Below, piece by piece: positions 25,025 through 37,667 of a stretch of DNA of 64,000 nt; the stretch's first letter is position 1, and the number at the start of each line of letters is the position of its first letter. Location: contig JAHQIW010002116.1 of assembly GCA_019055375.1 (NCBI GenBank), positions 1 through 64,000 of the forward strand, given 5' to 3'. Both the position numbers and the translations under genes were made by a program. Under the pieces are notes generated by a model. That model was not told the DNA's origin and ran no database searches. It saw nothing but the letters and a program-made list of their open reading frames with translations. This DNA comes from Parelaphostrongylus tenuis. Lineage: Eukaryota > Nematoda > Chromadorea > Rhabditida > Metastrongylidae.

Positions 25025-25415
25025 AGTGGTGTAGAGGGATGCGCAAAACTTTTGCGTCAGGCGGGACTCAAATCCGCATCTCACTTCTGTCCAGAAGAGC
25101 GTGCTCTAACCCGCTGCTTTACTGGCGCCCATGAAATCTTACCACCGCTAAAGAGGCTAAATAAATAATTTCATTTGATCTTCGGTACCTAGTATCTGTC
25201 AGCGTGACTGGGTTCAATGTCGATACCGACCTCTCCGGGTAGGCAGTTGACGGTTGCAGGCTGTCAGATAGATGCGCTGTAACGTAGAACGAGTGATGTG
25301 CAAAATGGGCGTCAGGTGTGTAACAGGTTGGAGCACGTGCTCCCGGATAGAATGAGATGTGGGTTCGAGTCTCTCCTCCGGCGAAAGTTTTGCACGTCAT
25401 CCTACAATGTAAGCA
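25025..25415. repeat. Foldback element with tRNA-like arms
   Basis: The left arm is GATGCGCAAAACTTTTGCGT, then GGACTCAAATCCGC and a GTGCTC block. The right arm is the inverted equivalent: a CACGTGCTCCCGGATAGAATG block, GGGTTCGAGTCTC, then GCGAAAGTTTTGCACGTCAT. GGTTCGAGTCTC is a good B-box/T-loop. Upstream, GTGTAACAGGTTGGAGC can act as a degenerate A box. The arms are about 100 bases, the centre about 190. The same design recurs at 49.5 kb, and one arm at 13.9 kb. Confidence 0.75.
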
Positions 25416-25996
25416 CAGTTATTGATTGCTGCTGTGGAAAGAGTAAATTAGGACATTAAGGTAGCAGTAAGTAAAATGTTCCAAGCACTCTAAGATGCCA
25501 CCTAGACCGAAACTCAATGCATGATGATCTTAGTAAGAAAAAATTGCATAATTTACCTAGACGGTAGGGACTGCGTTTGTACTAGACGTGGTATGGTATG
25601 CCTAATCTTTTGTGAGCCAAATAGGACGAATAAAATGGGTAACTGGGTATACCACTCTGCGTTCGTATATAATTGCACTTACTTAAAAATTACAACGCCA
25701 AACAAGATGCGCCGCTAGGCGAGCATTGAGAACGGAAATATGGCGGAAAAAATTATAATGTATAAATCGGTACACTACCTATATGCCTTCACTATGTTTC
25801 CATAATGAGTTGGCTAATACCAAGAGAATTACGAAGAGGCTTATTCTGCTAATTTTTGGGAGTCTTCGCTTTCTCCAAAGCCGATAATCATGATTGATGC
25901 CCACAGTCGTTCGCTCTGACGCTGGATCTTCTTCTTTGCTATCCTCTAAATCAATTCTTCTTTAGTCTTGCACCGCCTGAGTGAAGGATCGCAATC

Positions 25997-27040
25997 TATT
26001 ATTTTCTTGTAGTTACGGCGACACGGCGATAGGGAAGTCGAATTCCATCGGGAAAATTGTTCACGATTTGAGAGAAGCGTAACAGCACTGAAGTCGCCAT
26101 GACCGACCACACGGTTTGCGCTTCGAAAGAATGCTACATATTATGAGAAGTATGAGAAACCCTTGAATTCAGAATTAATACAAAAAAGAACTTATTGTTA
26201 TTAAAACTAAGTCTTTTTGAAACATAAAACTCATGGATTCATTTATTCTAAAGCGCGTTACGGACATCTCAACCTTTTTGTTCCTTAATCAACCTACTTC
26301 CATCCTCCTTTCCGTGTAAGACTCTGGAGCGTGACCCAACCTAGACACCTGCGAAAACGACAACGCAAAAGCACAATATAGATCTGTAAGAGCAGTAGTG
26401 GATAATTCGAAAGACTCCAAAACAGACAGTGATTCCAAACTGCCGCAATCGCTCTCTGCGCAATTTACTCGACATTTCGTAAAAGATTCTAGATTAGCAA
26501 CAATGAAGCAATAGTCAGCAACCGAGTTGGCACATGATAATGCATTGTCACTTATTGAAGTGGCCAGGGAAATCCCATTCAAACATTTTGCAATAAAGTC
26601 TCTCATTTCAGTGGCATTAGCTGCACAAATGTACCCAAGCACGTGTGTTGCATTGTATAATTTCTAATAACAGACCTCATGAAAGGCTTGAAATATGCTG
26701 TCAGGATCAAAAAATATTCGCATATGTCAAAATCCTGAAGTGTCAATATACAGAAGGCTGGAAATCCGTTTAAACACTCTAGAAGAAAACAATGAAGGCT
26801 TCAAATACAAATGTCAAGTTGAGTTTTCTGGGCTGTCTATGTACGCTTATGCAATAATTTTGTCTGTACAATCGGTAAATATTACTTGATATAGGAAGAA
26901 ACCTTGCGCTGGATGGTCGTGAACAAAATCCGACAAGCATCGCTATTCTTAGCGTACTCTGCTCGACGACCGGACGGCTTGATGAGCAGAGTGGTGTGAT
27001 GGATAAGATCAATCTTGGCTTCGAATTCAAAGTACGATCC
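25997..27040 (-). CDS. Unidentified gene, three minus-strand exons visible
   Basis: Exon 26903-27040 starts after AACAAATAG, encodes exactly 46 residues (FEFEAKIDLIHHTTLLIKPS and on) and ends at a GTTTCT donor. Exon 26349-26663 encodes exactly 105 residues, in the same phase, starting after CTGTTATTAG. It contains LGYICAANATEMRDF and a cysteine-rich run, and ends CAG|GTGTCT. A third segment, 25997-26122, reads GHGDFSAVTLLSNREQFSRW. Below it the frame is disturbed, with one-base shifts near 25960. The strand order hydrophobic segment, VLGYICAA, helix vaguely recalls a PTB domain, but I cannot support a name. Both ends are missing. The gene points away from the plus-strand exons that begin at 27951, so the interval between may hold a shared promoter region. 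Confidence 0.5.
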
Positions 27041-27950
27041 CTATTTGTTACTTGCCTCGTCAATTTGGATTCAAAATTATGTAATGTTTTTTGTGCTTAT
27101 GGCATTTTTGCTTCTTCATCGTAGCAAAGAGTTCTTTCTGAGTGGCGATATGAGAGATAGAGCAATGTTATTTAGCCGAGTAAGCCGGAGCAGGTAGTTC
27201 ATAACACAGGGTACCGCCCCGCGTCTCGGCTTACTGGGCATTCTGTAACGAGAGAGCGCTCTGGATCATATTTGGTAATTACTTGATAAACGTATTCTAT
27301 CTTATTCTTATCTTACATATTTGATTACTTTTACGATATCTACCATTAAGAGAACTGCAATGAGCTACAGGTTTATAACAGTTAGCAGCATACAGTTTGT
27401 AACAGTTTCTCACATCATTGCAAACGAAAAAATTTGGCATTCACAATCGCACCATGGAATAAAATTCTACGCAGTGTACAGTACCGCTTTCATGAATTAA
27501 CTGAGTGTCATAGTGTCCATGAGAAAGCAGTGGGGCTTACTACCTATAGCTTACTGAAGTTTAATCAGTCATAGAATATCATTTACTAATCACAAAGCCA
27601 TTTTGGCGGCGATAACTATCTACATTTTATTAGAAAGCTATACCATTGTCATTCGAGCGCGCCCCGTTCAGCGACAAATCGCGCAGCCTGCCAGGCAAAA
27701 GGCACATGTTAACAGGGTGAGTGCTTGATAAGGATTGGTGAAGTCCATTGTTGTACTCTAGATATTACCCAGGCCACAGAGGAGGTGATAATGGGAATTT
27801 TAAATGGAAATTGTATTATGGAAAAGCGTTTGCATGAGCTCATATATTGCCAGCTCGAAAAACTTCTTGTTTTCAGCTAATAATTTGAGAATTCCACAAA
27901 TCAGAGAGAGAATTTATTCGTTCCTTATGTTGAAATTTGAACGTGCTTAG

Positions 27951-29213
27951 ACCGCACTATTGCAATCGATAAATCTTTCTCCGAGTTGTTGCATATGCGA
28001 GGAAGATTTTCTTATCAGGTAAACATGTTTACGCAGAGACATAAACCCAGACTTTTGAGAAAATTGACAGCACTTTGTAAAACAACTGTGCTTATACTTG
28101 GTGCGTACTGACTAGTCACGAACTTAGTAAAGTAACTTTCATAGAGGAATTTCCGACATATCAAAATTGTTCCTTTTGGATTACTTCTGGTTAATGAAGT
28201 TTCGTTCGTTTCTTCTTACTTAAGAAGGCATTCTCGGTCACTGCGGCTCTTAAAAAATGAATGTATTGGTCGACTACAACTGGCCCGATGTGTAATGTAA
28301 GATTACGACTTGGATTCTATTTTCCATAATGATGATAGGAGCGAACCATTTGATTGATCCTTCATAAGAAATTTTGAACTATGAGTTAAGAATACATCAA
28401 TTTGACGAACACTTTTAGACGCTATTATTGAGTCACTTGCCGACAGAGTAGCAAAATAGCTCTTAACAAGGAGAGTGGGCACTGTAGTAGTAACACCTTG
28501 GTCGACTTCCTTTCAAGAACAAACTCGTTGCTTTTGTTCATGCGACAGGTCAGATAAAATAAAGAAAAAAAAACGTGATTACTACTATCAAACTCGCGTC
28601 TGCTAATCACGATAAGTCTCTAAGCTTTACATATACTGAAAAATATTCAGGTTGCAAACTTGAATTTCTTTGAGCGTTTGGCTGCTCGGGTATTGGGTAA
28701 CCTACTGCAGGTTGTCAATGGATGCTGCATTGAAAGATCTGATGGAGGTAAGTACAATTTCTGTGTAGTTAAAGATTTATTAGGATAAAGAGGATATCCT
28801 GCAACACTTTTAGCAAATATTTGAGAAATACGTAAGCCAAAAGCAGGGAGGCTTTAAAATAAAACGCAGTGAAATCATATGGAAACAGTGACGTTGGTTA
28901 CTTGACATCGTAGTATACATCCTACATGAATGCTTCGTCAATGCTAGTGATTGCAAAATGCCAAGTAAGTTTTTACATAGAAAAGAAGTCTTTCAAAGAT
29001 ATTGCTATCGGAAACAAAAACTTTGTTGTATATACTGAGAGACGGAGTCATTTCATAAATCGAAGTTTTCATACTATGGACTCATTCGATTCATCCTGTC
29101 TGGATCTACGCAGTTAACCTTAACAATTAAACGACATCACTGAAAAAGTCATTTTTCACCTTAGGAAAGTTTTAACCTATTATTGGTCCAGTACTCGTAC
29201 AGCTGTTGCAAAG
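27951..29213 (+). CDS. Unidentified gene, plus-strand exons ending near the inverted duplication
   Basis: Exons with good borders and matching phases are 27951-28018 (after CGTGCTTAG; IDKSFSELLHMRGRF; CAG|GTAAAC), 28651-28747 (after AATATTCAG; LNFFERLAARVLGNLLQVV; G|GTAAGT) and 28914-28964 (YILHECFVNASDCKMP; A|GTAAGT). A probable fourth is 29165-29213 (VLTYYWSSTRTAVAK; AAG|GTGAGA), whose phase does not join cleanly. An open stretch near 29402-29470 may be a fifth. No domain is recognised. About 110 bases after that last stretch the left arm of the inverted duplication begins, and no further exons are seen inside it. The gene may have been cut by the rearrangement, or simply ends here. Confidence 0.5.
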
Positions 29214-29899
29214 GTGAGAAGATGTCAAGAAATACCAAATATTGGTTAAGTTCGTCCTTATTTGTTCTCTTCTCGAGTGTTTGCTTCCTACGTTTGCCAT
29301 TAGCCCCATCTCATCAAAAATTATAGAAAACACATAGCTTCAGTAAACGAGAGGAGCTTCGAAATGGCACTGATCACTGTTTCTCTTGACCATACTCAAA
29401 GATGTAGACAAAAGACATCAAATGCTTATAACTATGATGCCCAGAGTTGAAACTGTCTTTCGACAGATTTGTAATTTCAGATCAGTCTTGGTGTGCTGTA
29501 AGCTTAATATCACTTATGTTTTAGACATATATTACATATCATTTGCTTTTTACAATTCGATAGGGTTTGATAGTCGATAGGCCGATAATCAGTGTATTGC
29601 AATGAGAAAGTCTCTTTTGACAAATAAGCTTTGTTTCGTGATTGTTTTCGCATAACCTTGTTATTTTCTTGACTCACATATTTGACTGCTTCCCACGAAC
29701 TGGTTTTTAATACCCAGGGAGTACTCTCCTTTGCCTTTGTTCTCACTCTCACTTTTCTCACGATCCCAATCAGCTACTGTAACGGCGGCGTCTCTTATCG
29801 TTAGGATTAGGACTCTCGTGGGAACGAAGACGCAGGCAGCAGGACATTCTCGCACAGAGACGCACATGTCGCTCTCCAGGACCGACGCGTAAGCGACGG

Positions 29900-31330
29900 C
29901 GCGACGACGCCTACCTATCAACGCTAGCCCTCAAAAGGGTTATAAGGCCATCGCCGATTGAGCCTTCATAGGAGCGGTGATCATCAAAAAATATTCAACT
30001 GGATCGACAAGGAAGGCGAAGACAAGGCAACGAGAACGAGCGATTGTGGGCAGTCGACTCGGATCATCGGTTCTGAAGATGAAACTTGTTGAAAAGTTAG
30101 CCGAGTAAAATTTGTTACCAATCTCTTCGTTTAATAAATCAATCATTTCGTACAGGTTTGATCAGCAAAGAATATCATTGATATATATTGCAGAGATTGA
30201 AGGAAAGTGCTTTACAACTTGTTGTACAACTTAATCATCCAAGGAGTAAAAAGATTTCTAATGACCCAGCAAAGTGGTAAATCTAACTAAAGAACACGTC
30301 TATGGTGATCGTAGAAATACGGAGCGTTATGTGGCTCGAACAGGTGGAGAGACAAGAATCACCGAATTCCCGCGCAGCTACAACAAGCGAATGCTTCTTT
30401 TAGTTTGTCGATAAATCTCTTCAAACGACTCCTAATCAATTTCGGAAGTATGGCGACGGAGTGCGCCTACCGTTGCCACTAAGTTGCTTTATTGAGCTGA
30501 TAGATGAGTGTTGCCGCTGACGGCTATTGTTGGTGATGAGTCGAGTAAATATTAGATTTATTATAGAGAGTAGCAAGACAACCTAAAAATATATACATAA
30601 GTACAATAATAATACAATAAGAACATCGTATCAATAACGACGCATGACTGTATAAATACGATGATACTTCGATATGACTAAATGCGTATTGATAAAGTGG
30701 AACGATATAAACTGAGGACTAATTAGTGAGTGAAGTGAACTGATAATGTGAGCTAAGATTGCGGGGCTTGACTATGCAGTAGACCTCGGGATGCAGTTAT
30801 GCCTGCCCCGAGCAGGACCTAAACACCGAGGGTGGGAGCCAGTGGGTGATTACCTACGTCGGAATGCTTATCGTGGACTATATACATGGACTGGAACCCA
30901 TCCGCGGTGGCGGGCCGAACAGAACCACAGGACTTGGTCCACCGCCGTGGCCGGGAGCTCAGCTCATAATGCTATGAGCTTCATTAGCAAATGGTAAAAT
31001 GAGAATGTAATGAGAAGTAGAACGACTAAAAGTGAACTAATCAAATCACAACAGATGGGTGCCAATAGCGACCGCCCACGGAGCGGAAGATTACGAAATT
31101 GTCCCGAGCCCCGAGGAGACACGCCCCTTAATCATTTTCCTTCAGCACACTACGTTCTTTTCTCTAGGCTACCAAGGCTCGCCCAGAAAAGTAGCAACGG
31201 CTTCGTGGAAGCGTTGCAACAGAATGTTGTTATCCTTTTCTTAACGTGTATAGGAATAGATTCAAAACATGTACAAGGGAGAGTAAAAGAAAAGACAAAG
31301 TAAAAAGACAAAAGCAGCTCTTTGAAAACT
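29900..31330. other. Outer part of left arm: dispersed-repeat sequence, no gene
   Basis: A block at 30020-30115 (GCGATTGTGGGCAGTC, CTGAAGATGAAACTTGTTGA, GTTAGCCGAG) recurs in the other arm, at 57.97-58.08 kb and, more weakly, at 50.2 and 63.86 kb. A GC-richer block at 30780-30990 is open in several frames (GLYTWTGTHPRWRAEQN) in both arms, but not in a gene-like way. The stretch at 31150-31335 is partly open in both arms (LLLSFYFVFSFTLPCTCF) and looks repeat-derived. Confidence 0.5.
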
Positions 31331-31478
31331 AACACTGGAAAGGATCATTTATAGGTGTTGATCATAAGCATGAAGTCGGCTTCGCATTAGATTTGAAACC
31401 AATAATCGTCAAAACAACATTTATATAACTAGAAAAAACATGTCATCAGTAATCATAAGCAAATAAGACTTTTAGCTT

Positions 31479-31765
31479 TGATCGATCCCTGAGTAATGCG
31501 CCACACATTCGCCCTCATCTCCCACCGTCCGAGGTAATTGAAAGCAAATCTGGCCTCCATTATGACTCGCGACAGTCTACCGATGGATGTATCAAATCAG
31601 TGCTACCATGCTCTCAGACAAGTCTGGTAACAACTTGTCGAACCCGAAAGCATGGAAGGCTTGATGAGCCATAAGCGCGGGACCGCAGTATCGAGCATCA
31701 ATTAGTCGACCACATGTGTGTCATAAAGCACTATCAACCACTGCGTCACACGCGCTCAATGGCAA
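31479..31765 (-). repeat. tRNA-derived SINE (family 1), copy 2
   Basis: This is a diverged copy in minus orientation, with GCGTGTGACGCAGTGG as the A-box region and the CCAGACTTGTCTGAGAG-type centre. It lies in the left arm; its partner is at 55.44-55.73 kb in the right arm, so it predates the duplication. Confidence 0.75.
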
Positions 31766-34120
31766 TATAATGCGGCTGTTTTCACTGAACAGTCCATAAA
31801 AAACTGCTATGTGATCTCCTTAGACTAACCTCTCTATCGCTGCACATTTTTACGTGATCCCGTTCGTCCAGACTTAATTTGATAAGGTCGAGAGGCTTTT
31901 CCACAGTGCTTGACAGCATCTATATTTAAGATGATCACAAGTACATCTTCAATAACGATTGAAAATGAAGACAGAAACAGCCAACCTAAGGAATGTCTTT
32001 CTTTTGAGCCATTATGATCTATAATCACTGCAAAAGGGATCTAAACAACATGAAAGACTTCTAATCAAAGAGAACCTAGCTGGTTTGCACTGGAATAGCA
32101 ACCTATTAACAGACAAAGTAAAGAAACACATTATTTATTGTCATGCAACAATAGATGTAGAGAATATGATCTCAGTTAACGAGATCATCGCAGAAAGATC
32201 CTATCACATAATTGAAAAATGATTAAATAAGAGAAATTTGAAGTGAAAACCAATTACCCACTTTGTCACACTACAGAAGGATTTATCACAGTCCACATGG
32301 AGAAAGCAAATCCACTGCCGATGTTCGTTCTACCAACATAGAAAAAGTGTGTGGCGGATATTTTGCATAAGAATGAAAACTCCCCAAATGAAGGTTCGAA
32401 AAAGAAAAAAAAACGAAGCAAGAAATGCAACTGGAAACGAAATGAAACAACAGACATCATTTCAAAAAATTCTAACTCCTTCCGGACGGTGAGGGTTATT
32501 TGGCTCCTCAACCAGAAGACTTTTTTGTTGGAAAGAGCTATTCTACTAGAATTTTGATAGTCATTAGAAGGATCAAAACTTGAGGACTTTAACAATGTGC
32601 TTGGTTTTTGAGAAGATCTTTTCAGTGTGCTGTAGCATCGCAAATGAAATTGTGTTTCACCCGGCTCAAGATCTACGAATAGCATTTTACTAAGCCAGAT
32701 TATTACTCATTCAATAGTGCGAGTCTCCATGATTCTGAAGCTGAATCTGGCATTTCAGAAGATCTTCTTAGTAGCTGTAGGAGCGGAAAATTACGTTTCG
32801 TACTTGGATTTTTCTCCGCTGATAAGTGCTACATCTATACAAAAATATATGATCGTGTAGAGAAGATTATAGAGTACCAGAGTGACACAAAAAATTCAAA
32901 ATTCGTTCCGAAACGAATGAAATAACCCATTAACTACTAAGAGACCACTAGCATCAAATATTATACACTACTGTTTAAACGACTTTCTACAGTACGAATT
33001 TCGACATTTTCAATGATGTTTCGTTTTTCAGAAAGACTTCTTAGTGCGTTGTTATAGTTATGAGAAGACTGGGTTTTACAAGTAGCGCGCATCTTACGCC
33101 ACGTGATAATGCGCTGCGCGATCGACACGGAGCCGACTGCGAAACTCAATATCAGCTGTAACAACGCACTAAAACGTTCTTAATGGAACCCAAGCATATC
33201 ACTAAAATCGCTGAGATTTTTGCTCCCAGACTGTTATTGAAAGTTTAGATGAAAAGTTACGCCCAGCGAAAGATGCTTGAGCGTGGAATATATTTTTAAT
33301 TCTACTTTTACAGTACATTTAGAAACTATTTGAAAAAAAGCATATAGGCTTAAAATTCTCACAATTTGAGCTGTCGAATAATTACTAAAGCTTTAAATAA
33401 GAATAAAAAATACGTTTTTCGAATATGGGCTTGGATAGGACAAAAGTACGAAAACGCTTCTTTGGAGACACAAATTTCTAGGTAATGTGTTCAAAGCCTT
33501 TACTCGAACACGATTGTCCCTCCGCGCTCAAAATTCTTCCACTATCCATAAGTTCTCAACTTCTTTCTCGTATACGCCAACTCTAAATAGTTGGAAATAA
33601 ACGAATGACTGATATAAGCATAGCTATAGAGAAAGTTATCAGTGGATTGGTTTCGCATACAGTATCCATAATCATTTTGAGAGATTACTCATTATTTTTC
33701 AGTTTCTATTCACTATAATGACTTTTCGGTCTTGTAAAAAACTGAGGGGAGATCATAATAATAGAATTTCAGGTGATACCCATTGTACAATTCAATACAA
33801 TTGAATGACTACCAAATTTATTATGACTGCATAGTAAACCAGCGCTTATCTCTACATACGACACATGCATTTGAGCCAAAAACATATGAGCGAGCAAAGA
33901 AAATTGTGTTCTATCAAGGTAATAGAAGAATTTCGAAAATTTTGCAAAGCGGAAGATATAAAACCTAAATCAAACAACGAAAATGGAGAGATTCGCTAGT
34001 TGGGCACTGACTTGTCTAGAGGTCACATAGGGGCTACGTGGCGAAAATCGCACGCCGTTCGTGAAAATCGATCAATTACCGGCAGCAATAGACTATGATT
34101 ATTCATACAGCATGATGATT
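31766..34120. other. Non-coding middle of left arm with repeat monomers
   Basis: No exon is recognised. Around 32590-32680, 32750-32800 and 33020-33080 there are related blocks of the form CTTCTTAGTGCG, TGTTATAG or TGTAGCA, and AAATGAAATTGTGTTTCAC. These recur near 46.65, 47.25, 62.1 and 62.9-63.2 kb, so they are monomers of a dispersed repeat. The partner in the other arm is 53.04-55.43 kb. Confidence 0.5.
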
Positions 34121-35315
34121 TTAGCTGGAGGAAACTCTGGCATAACTGACATAATACAGTTTCGATTCCGAATCCAAAAATCCTATAGGACCGTATTCGC
34201 AATCAGCACATTCCAGATACTTGACACCTTCATCTGACTTTGTGAGTCCCACATTTTCAAAGTCATAAATGTCCTGAACTAACCAAAATCCAGTGACCGC
34301 CTCCTGAAAAGAAGTCTCGAATTGTAAAATGTTGAAAGAAACCACGACTTCACAGGTTGTACGGTCAAAAATTAGAACAAACTGCAAAAGCAGGGAAAAG
34401 GGACAAAAGCATGAGAACCGACAAACCACAAATTACTTTATTACTCTGATTTGTATCACATTTTTATTCTACCAAGCGAGTTCTACTACTTCCGAAATTC
34501 GATTCGCTTCCTCGCTTCCATCGTCCCAAAAATCTCCTATTACTTCGCGTGGTGCTTCAACTACTGCTTGAGGATTCCTTCATAAAAATTTTATGAAACT
34601 AATAGAGTGAGAACCGTTATATTCATAAAGATAGTTAGGTTTAGGCGTTCCCGAGTTATTGCAGGTGTTAGGAAAATGAGTTCAATCAGCACTTTGTTCT
34701 TCCCAGTATTTTACATCACTAACCATTCGGAAACCATCCCTCCGCTCCTTCCCAAAAAAATACCATTATCCGACATTTATGCTCGTCAACACGAGAATTG
34801 GGATCAGGGCAAAGAAGAGGCTAATGATGCACCGTATCAAGAAGCAGGGTGACAAGCAATAGTTGGCCCAACTCCCCTCCCCCCATCCCCCTAACACTCT
34901 TCTTCAGTTCGGCTATCGTGAAGATTGGAAGATGTCGGACCACCAGTGTGCTACAATATTCTTGAATAAGACCAAGTCCTCAGGCATTAGCGGAAACAAG
35001 ATGTGAAATGTTCGAAGACCTTTATGGAGTGCGGATGAGAGGAAACGAGTCCAATGCGGTGAGTGACTTGCAAAAAAATCATCATAATGAGCGCTCCAAA
35101 ATAAAAGAAAAGATGAGGAATACTAAAAAAAACCATGTCTATAGATTCCTTTAATGCTCACTTTTTGAGTGCCAAGAATCTTTCCCTGACAGCAGAGTGG
35201 CAGCATCTCGTTTCTGTTAGACCATTGGGCCTGCGCCAGCAAGAAGTACCACGCTACCGCAAACGATACATACAAGGCGTTTCTTGTTCGATGAACCCTC
35301 AGTCGATGAACCACA
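34121..35315 (-). pseudogene. MSS4/RABIF-type Rab-binding protein gene, left-arm copy (broken)
   Basis: MSS4 is a small zinc-binding protein that binds nucleotide-free secretory Rabs as an exchange factor or chaperone. The last exon, 34121-34303, follows CTTCTTTTCAG and is fully open: GFWLVQDIYDFENVG, YLECADCEYGPIGF and a normal TAA. These are the conserved MSS4 core and second zinc pair (CADC). The upstream exon, 35162-35315, carries the first zinc pair (RLVCIVCGSVVLLAGAG) and ends AAA|GTGAGC, but an extra base near 35222-35228 throws it into a TAA. The true 5' exon is absent: beyond 35315 the sequence is a TA-rich microsatellite. Between the exons a 33-codon open segment (34469-34570, PREVIGDFWDDGSEEANRIS, then a stop) does not belong to MSS4. 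The copy is dead unless the extra base is an error. Confidence 0.85.
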
Positions 35316-35317
35316 TA

Positions 35318-35393
35318 TATACATGTACATATGTGCACGTATACATGTATATATATGTATAGATATATATATACATATGCACCTGCATACGTG

Positions 35394-35441
<48 letters not shown>
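35318..35441. repeat. TA/CA-rich microsatellite
   Basis: ACATGTACATATGTGCACGT-type purine/pyrimidine alternation is followed by an uninterrupted TA run at 35398-35440. It sits at the point where this arm lacks the 2.3 kb present in the other arm. A related tract is at 49.40-49.48 kb. Confidence 0.9.
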
Positions 35442-35442
<1 letters not shown>

Positions 35443-35756
35443 CATAGACTTTGGCAATTGATCAAATGAATCAAATGTTCAAATAAAATCACACCGTCTA
35501 CACGGCAGAGAGGGACGGTGCAACACGTGATATCTCGCTTGTCGAGCACTTTGGCATGTTTCCCTTTGCTACTCTTGGTATGGGACGTGTAGTACAGATG
35601 AAACGGCAGAAACGGTCGAAACGTAAGTATACCTCAAACATGCAATATCAACTTCGATAAAAACAAGGCTTAATGATAAGTCTGTGGGAAGGAAACTTGA
35701 TTGATTGGTAATGCCGAGCTTGAAGGAAAGTTGGTCTACAAGAAAAACGTTACGGA

Positions 35757-36045
35757 ATAAAGCTCTCGTCGTTGATCAATATCTGAGGAATGCGCCATGC
35801 AATCGTGTTCAATTTTAACTTCGTTTGAGGTGACTGAATGCATACTGATCCTTACAATGACTCGCGGTGGGTCCGCGCTGTATCGAGTCAGTGCTGCTTA
35901 CTCTCAGACGAGTCCGGGACCAGTGTGGTAGCATTTTGCTGACCTCGGAGAGATGAATGGCTTGGTGAGCCATAAGCGCGAGATCAAACCGTCCAATCTA
36001 TGTGCGACGCAGAACTCTAACCACTGCGCCACATTAGCTCTCTCG
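35757..36045 (-). repeat. tRNA-derived SINE (family 1), copy 3
   Basis: Minus orientation, with A box TGGCGCAGTGG, a GGTTTGATCTCGCGC B box, and the body ending near GATCAACGACGAGAGC. Its partner in the other arm is at 48.83-49.11 kb. Confidence 0.8.
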
Positions 36046-36439
36046 GTTTACAATATCTTAACAAAACGTTTGTAGAAGAAAGGTGATTCAAGTGCCCCAA
36101 TTTAGAAAGTCAATTATTGTTTCACAGTATTTAGGGTTCCGACAACTTCTATAGTAAACAATTTGCAGATATAGAATGCTGCAAGAATGTTGTTGACAGG
36201 AAAATACAACAAAAAGTATAAGCAAACACGTAGAATGGACGGTGGATGGAGAAGAAACGATTACTTAACGAAGTGATCAGATGAAGGAGATCAGAGTAGA
36301 TTTTATTCAGACTATTCTGACACTGCGCTCATCCTTACAATCAGCGGAGCTCATTCAAAACGACGCAAAACTGCTAAAACTGAAATCAAATGTGAAGAGA
36401 AGAAAAATGAAACTTCTCTTCAAACCTTTTATTGACTCG

Positions 36440-36695
36440 TCTTCGCGGTGAATTTTTTCACTATGCGGATCGCAGTACTTCTAGCATTCAATTCGTTTTC
36501 CGTCTTCTTTTTGAACGCCGTGGAATACTGGTTGAGCGAGTCTCTTTGCACCGAGGATAGCCGGGCTGTGGCGTTCCATAGGTCGTTGTTGTCGACTGCC
36601 GACGAGGTAGGGGAGTGTGGGAGTGGGAGGGATGAGCAGGGCTCCACGCGCGCCGCGACGAGCATCACAACCACTCGGCCAAGGGCCCCGTAGAA
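36440..36695 (-). repeat. tRNA-derived SINE (family 2), copy 3
   Basis: On the minus strand it starts GGGGCCCTTGGCCGAGTGGT (A-box-like), and has CAACAACGACCTATGGAACG and GCTAGAAGTACTGCGATCC, ending near GAAGACGAGTCAATAAAAGG. This is the clearest full copy, partnered by 48.17-48.43 kb in the other arm. It is open over about 80 codons, but only because of its composition. Confidence 0.8.
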
Positions 36696-37009
36696 AAGGG
36701 GGAAAAAAGGAAGAAACGAAATTTCAAAAAGAAGGAAGATATCTAGAAAAAATTGAAAAGATGCACGAAAACTGAGAAATTAGCGAAATTGCCCATAGAA
36801 AAGACCACGACGGTTCAAAAAAAAAAAAGAAAAACGAGCACGAGACGCAGTCACGGACGCCACACATCGAGTCACCGTAGATCACGGCTCGGTAATTTTC
36901 TGGTAGGGTCATGTCGAATCTCAGTGAATATTCCGTTTCAGGGTATTTCAGCGAAGCTATTGGGCGATACTTATGGCTCAGTGGGAAGTAGAGGGATACG
37001 GGGCAAAGA

Positions 37010-37290
37010 ACTGGGTATTGATCAATCCTTAAGGAATGCGCCATGCATTCTCCGCATGCATCTCTGGCCTTTAGAATGTCTCGCGGTGGCTCCCGCTGCA
37101 TCGAGTCAGTACTGCTATCCTCCCAGAAAGGTCCGAGACCAGTTTGCCGGCCTGGGAGGAATGGAAAGCTTGTTAAGCTTCAAGCACGGGTTGAGCCACC
37201 GACCACGTGTATGTCGCAGGGCACCTAGTCGACTTGACCCTTTAGGGACGGCAGTTGATCGATTGCACAGCACAACTTGCGAGAGGCGCG
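37010..37290 (-). repeat. tRNA-derived SINE (family 1), copy 4, head replaced
   Basis: The body is normal, but the A-box end is replaced by an unrelated block (CGACTTGACCCTTTAGGGAC). The same replacement is present in the partner at 47.6 kb, so it predates the duplication. Confidence 0.75.
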
Positions 37291-37667
37291 TGATTTTCGT
37301 TAGTAAATTAAAGTTCTTATTAGATTTGAAAAGTAAAATCTTAGGTTTTTGTGTTACTCTGATATTAAATGATTTTTTCTACATGGTCTACGTGATTTTT
37401 GCGGACGATTCAGCGATAGGCAGGTTTGGCAGATAAATGGATGCATGCTTGCAGTACTAGGGCACGTACAGTGAAAAAAATACACTGTGGAGATGGATCA
37501 ATAAAGCGTGTAGATGTATCCAAGTCTTTAAAAAGCAGCCGAAACGGAGCATGTAAGATCAAAGGTTTCCATGGCTGTGATCAGCACGAGAAAGTGAGCC
37601 GAATCCAAGAGCTAAAATTCGCGCAGTGCGTCATTTTGTATATTACAAACTAAACTTAGAGGTCTTT

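Larger units (their letters stand above)
29580..37405 (+). repeat. Left arm of giant inverted duplication (unit B)
   Basis: From AGTGTATTGCAATGAGAAAG at the outer edge to the CATGGTCTACGTGATTTTT block at the inner edge, this arm pairs in order with the reverse complement of 47470-57622. I checked matching blocks about every kilobase: near 29.9, 31.2, 32.4, 33.1, 34.1, 34.3, 35.2, 35.5, 36.3, 36.9 and 37.3 kb. In the stretches I compared by eye the arms differ at very roughly one base in ten, plus indels. This arm lacks about 2.3 kb found in the other arm at 49.45-51.76 kb and has a TA-rich microsatellite in its place. No intact gene was found in it. Confidence 0.92.

Noticed and set aside
30780..30997. 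Frame with GLYTWTGTHPRWRAEQN, present in both arms
   Set aside because: Both arms are open, but in a GC-rich repeat block with several open frames. No splice sites or domain; it is more likely repeat-derived.
32266..32685. A 139-codon minus-strand open frame in the left arm
   Set aside because: The matching stretch in the right arm is interrupted in the same frame, and composition is repeat-like with poly-F runs from an A-rich tract.
36753..37436. A 227-codon plus-strand open frame
   Set aside because: It runs antisense through a SINE copy and arm sequence. The mirror region in the other arm does not keep the frame and no domain is visible.
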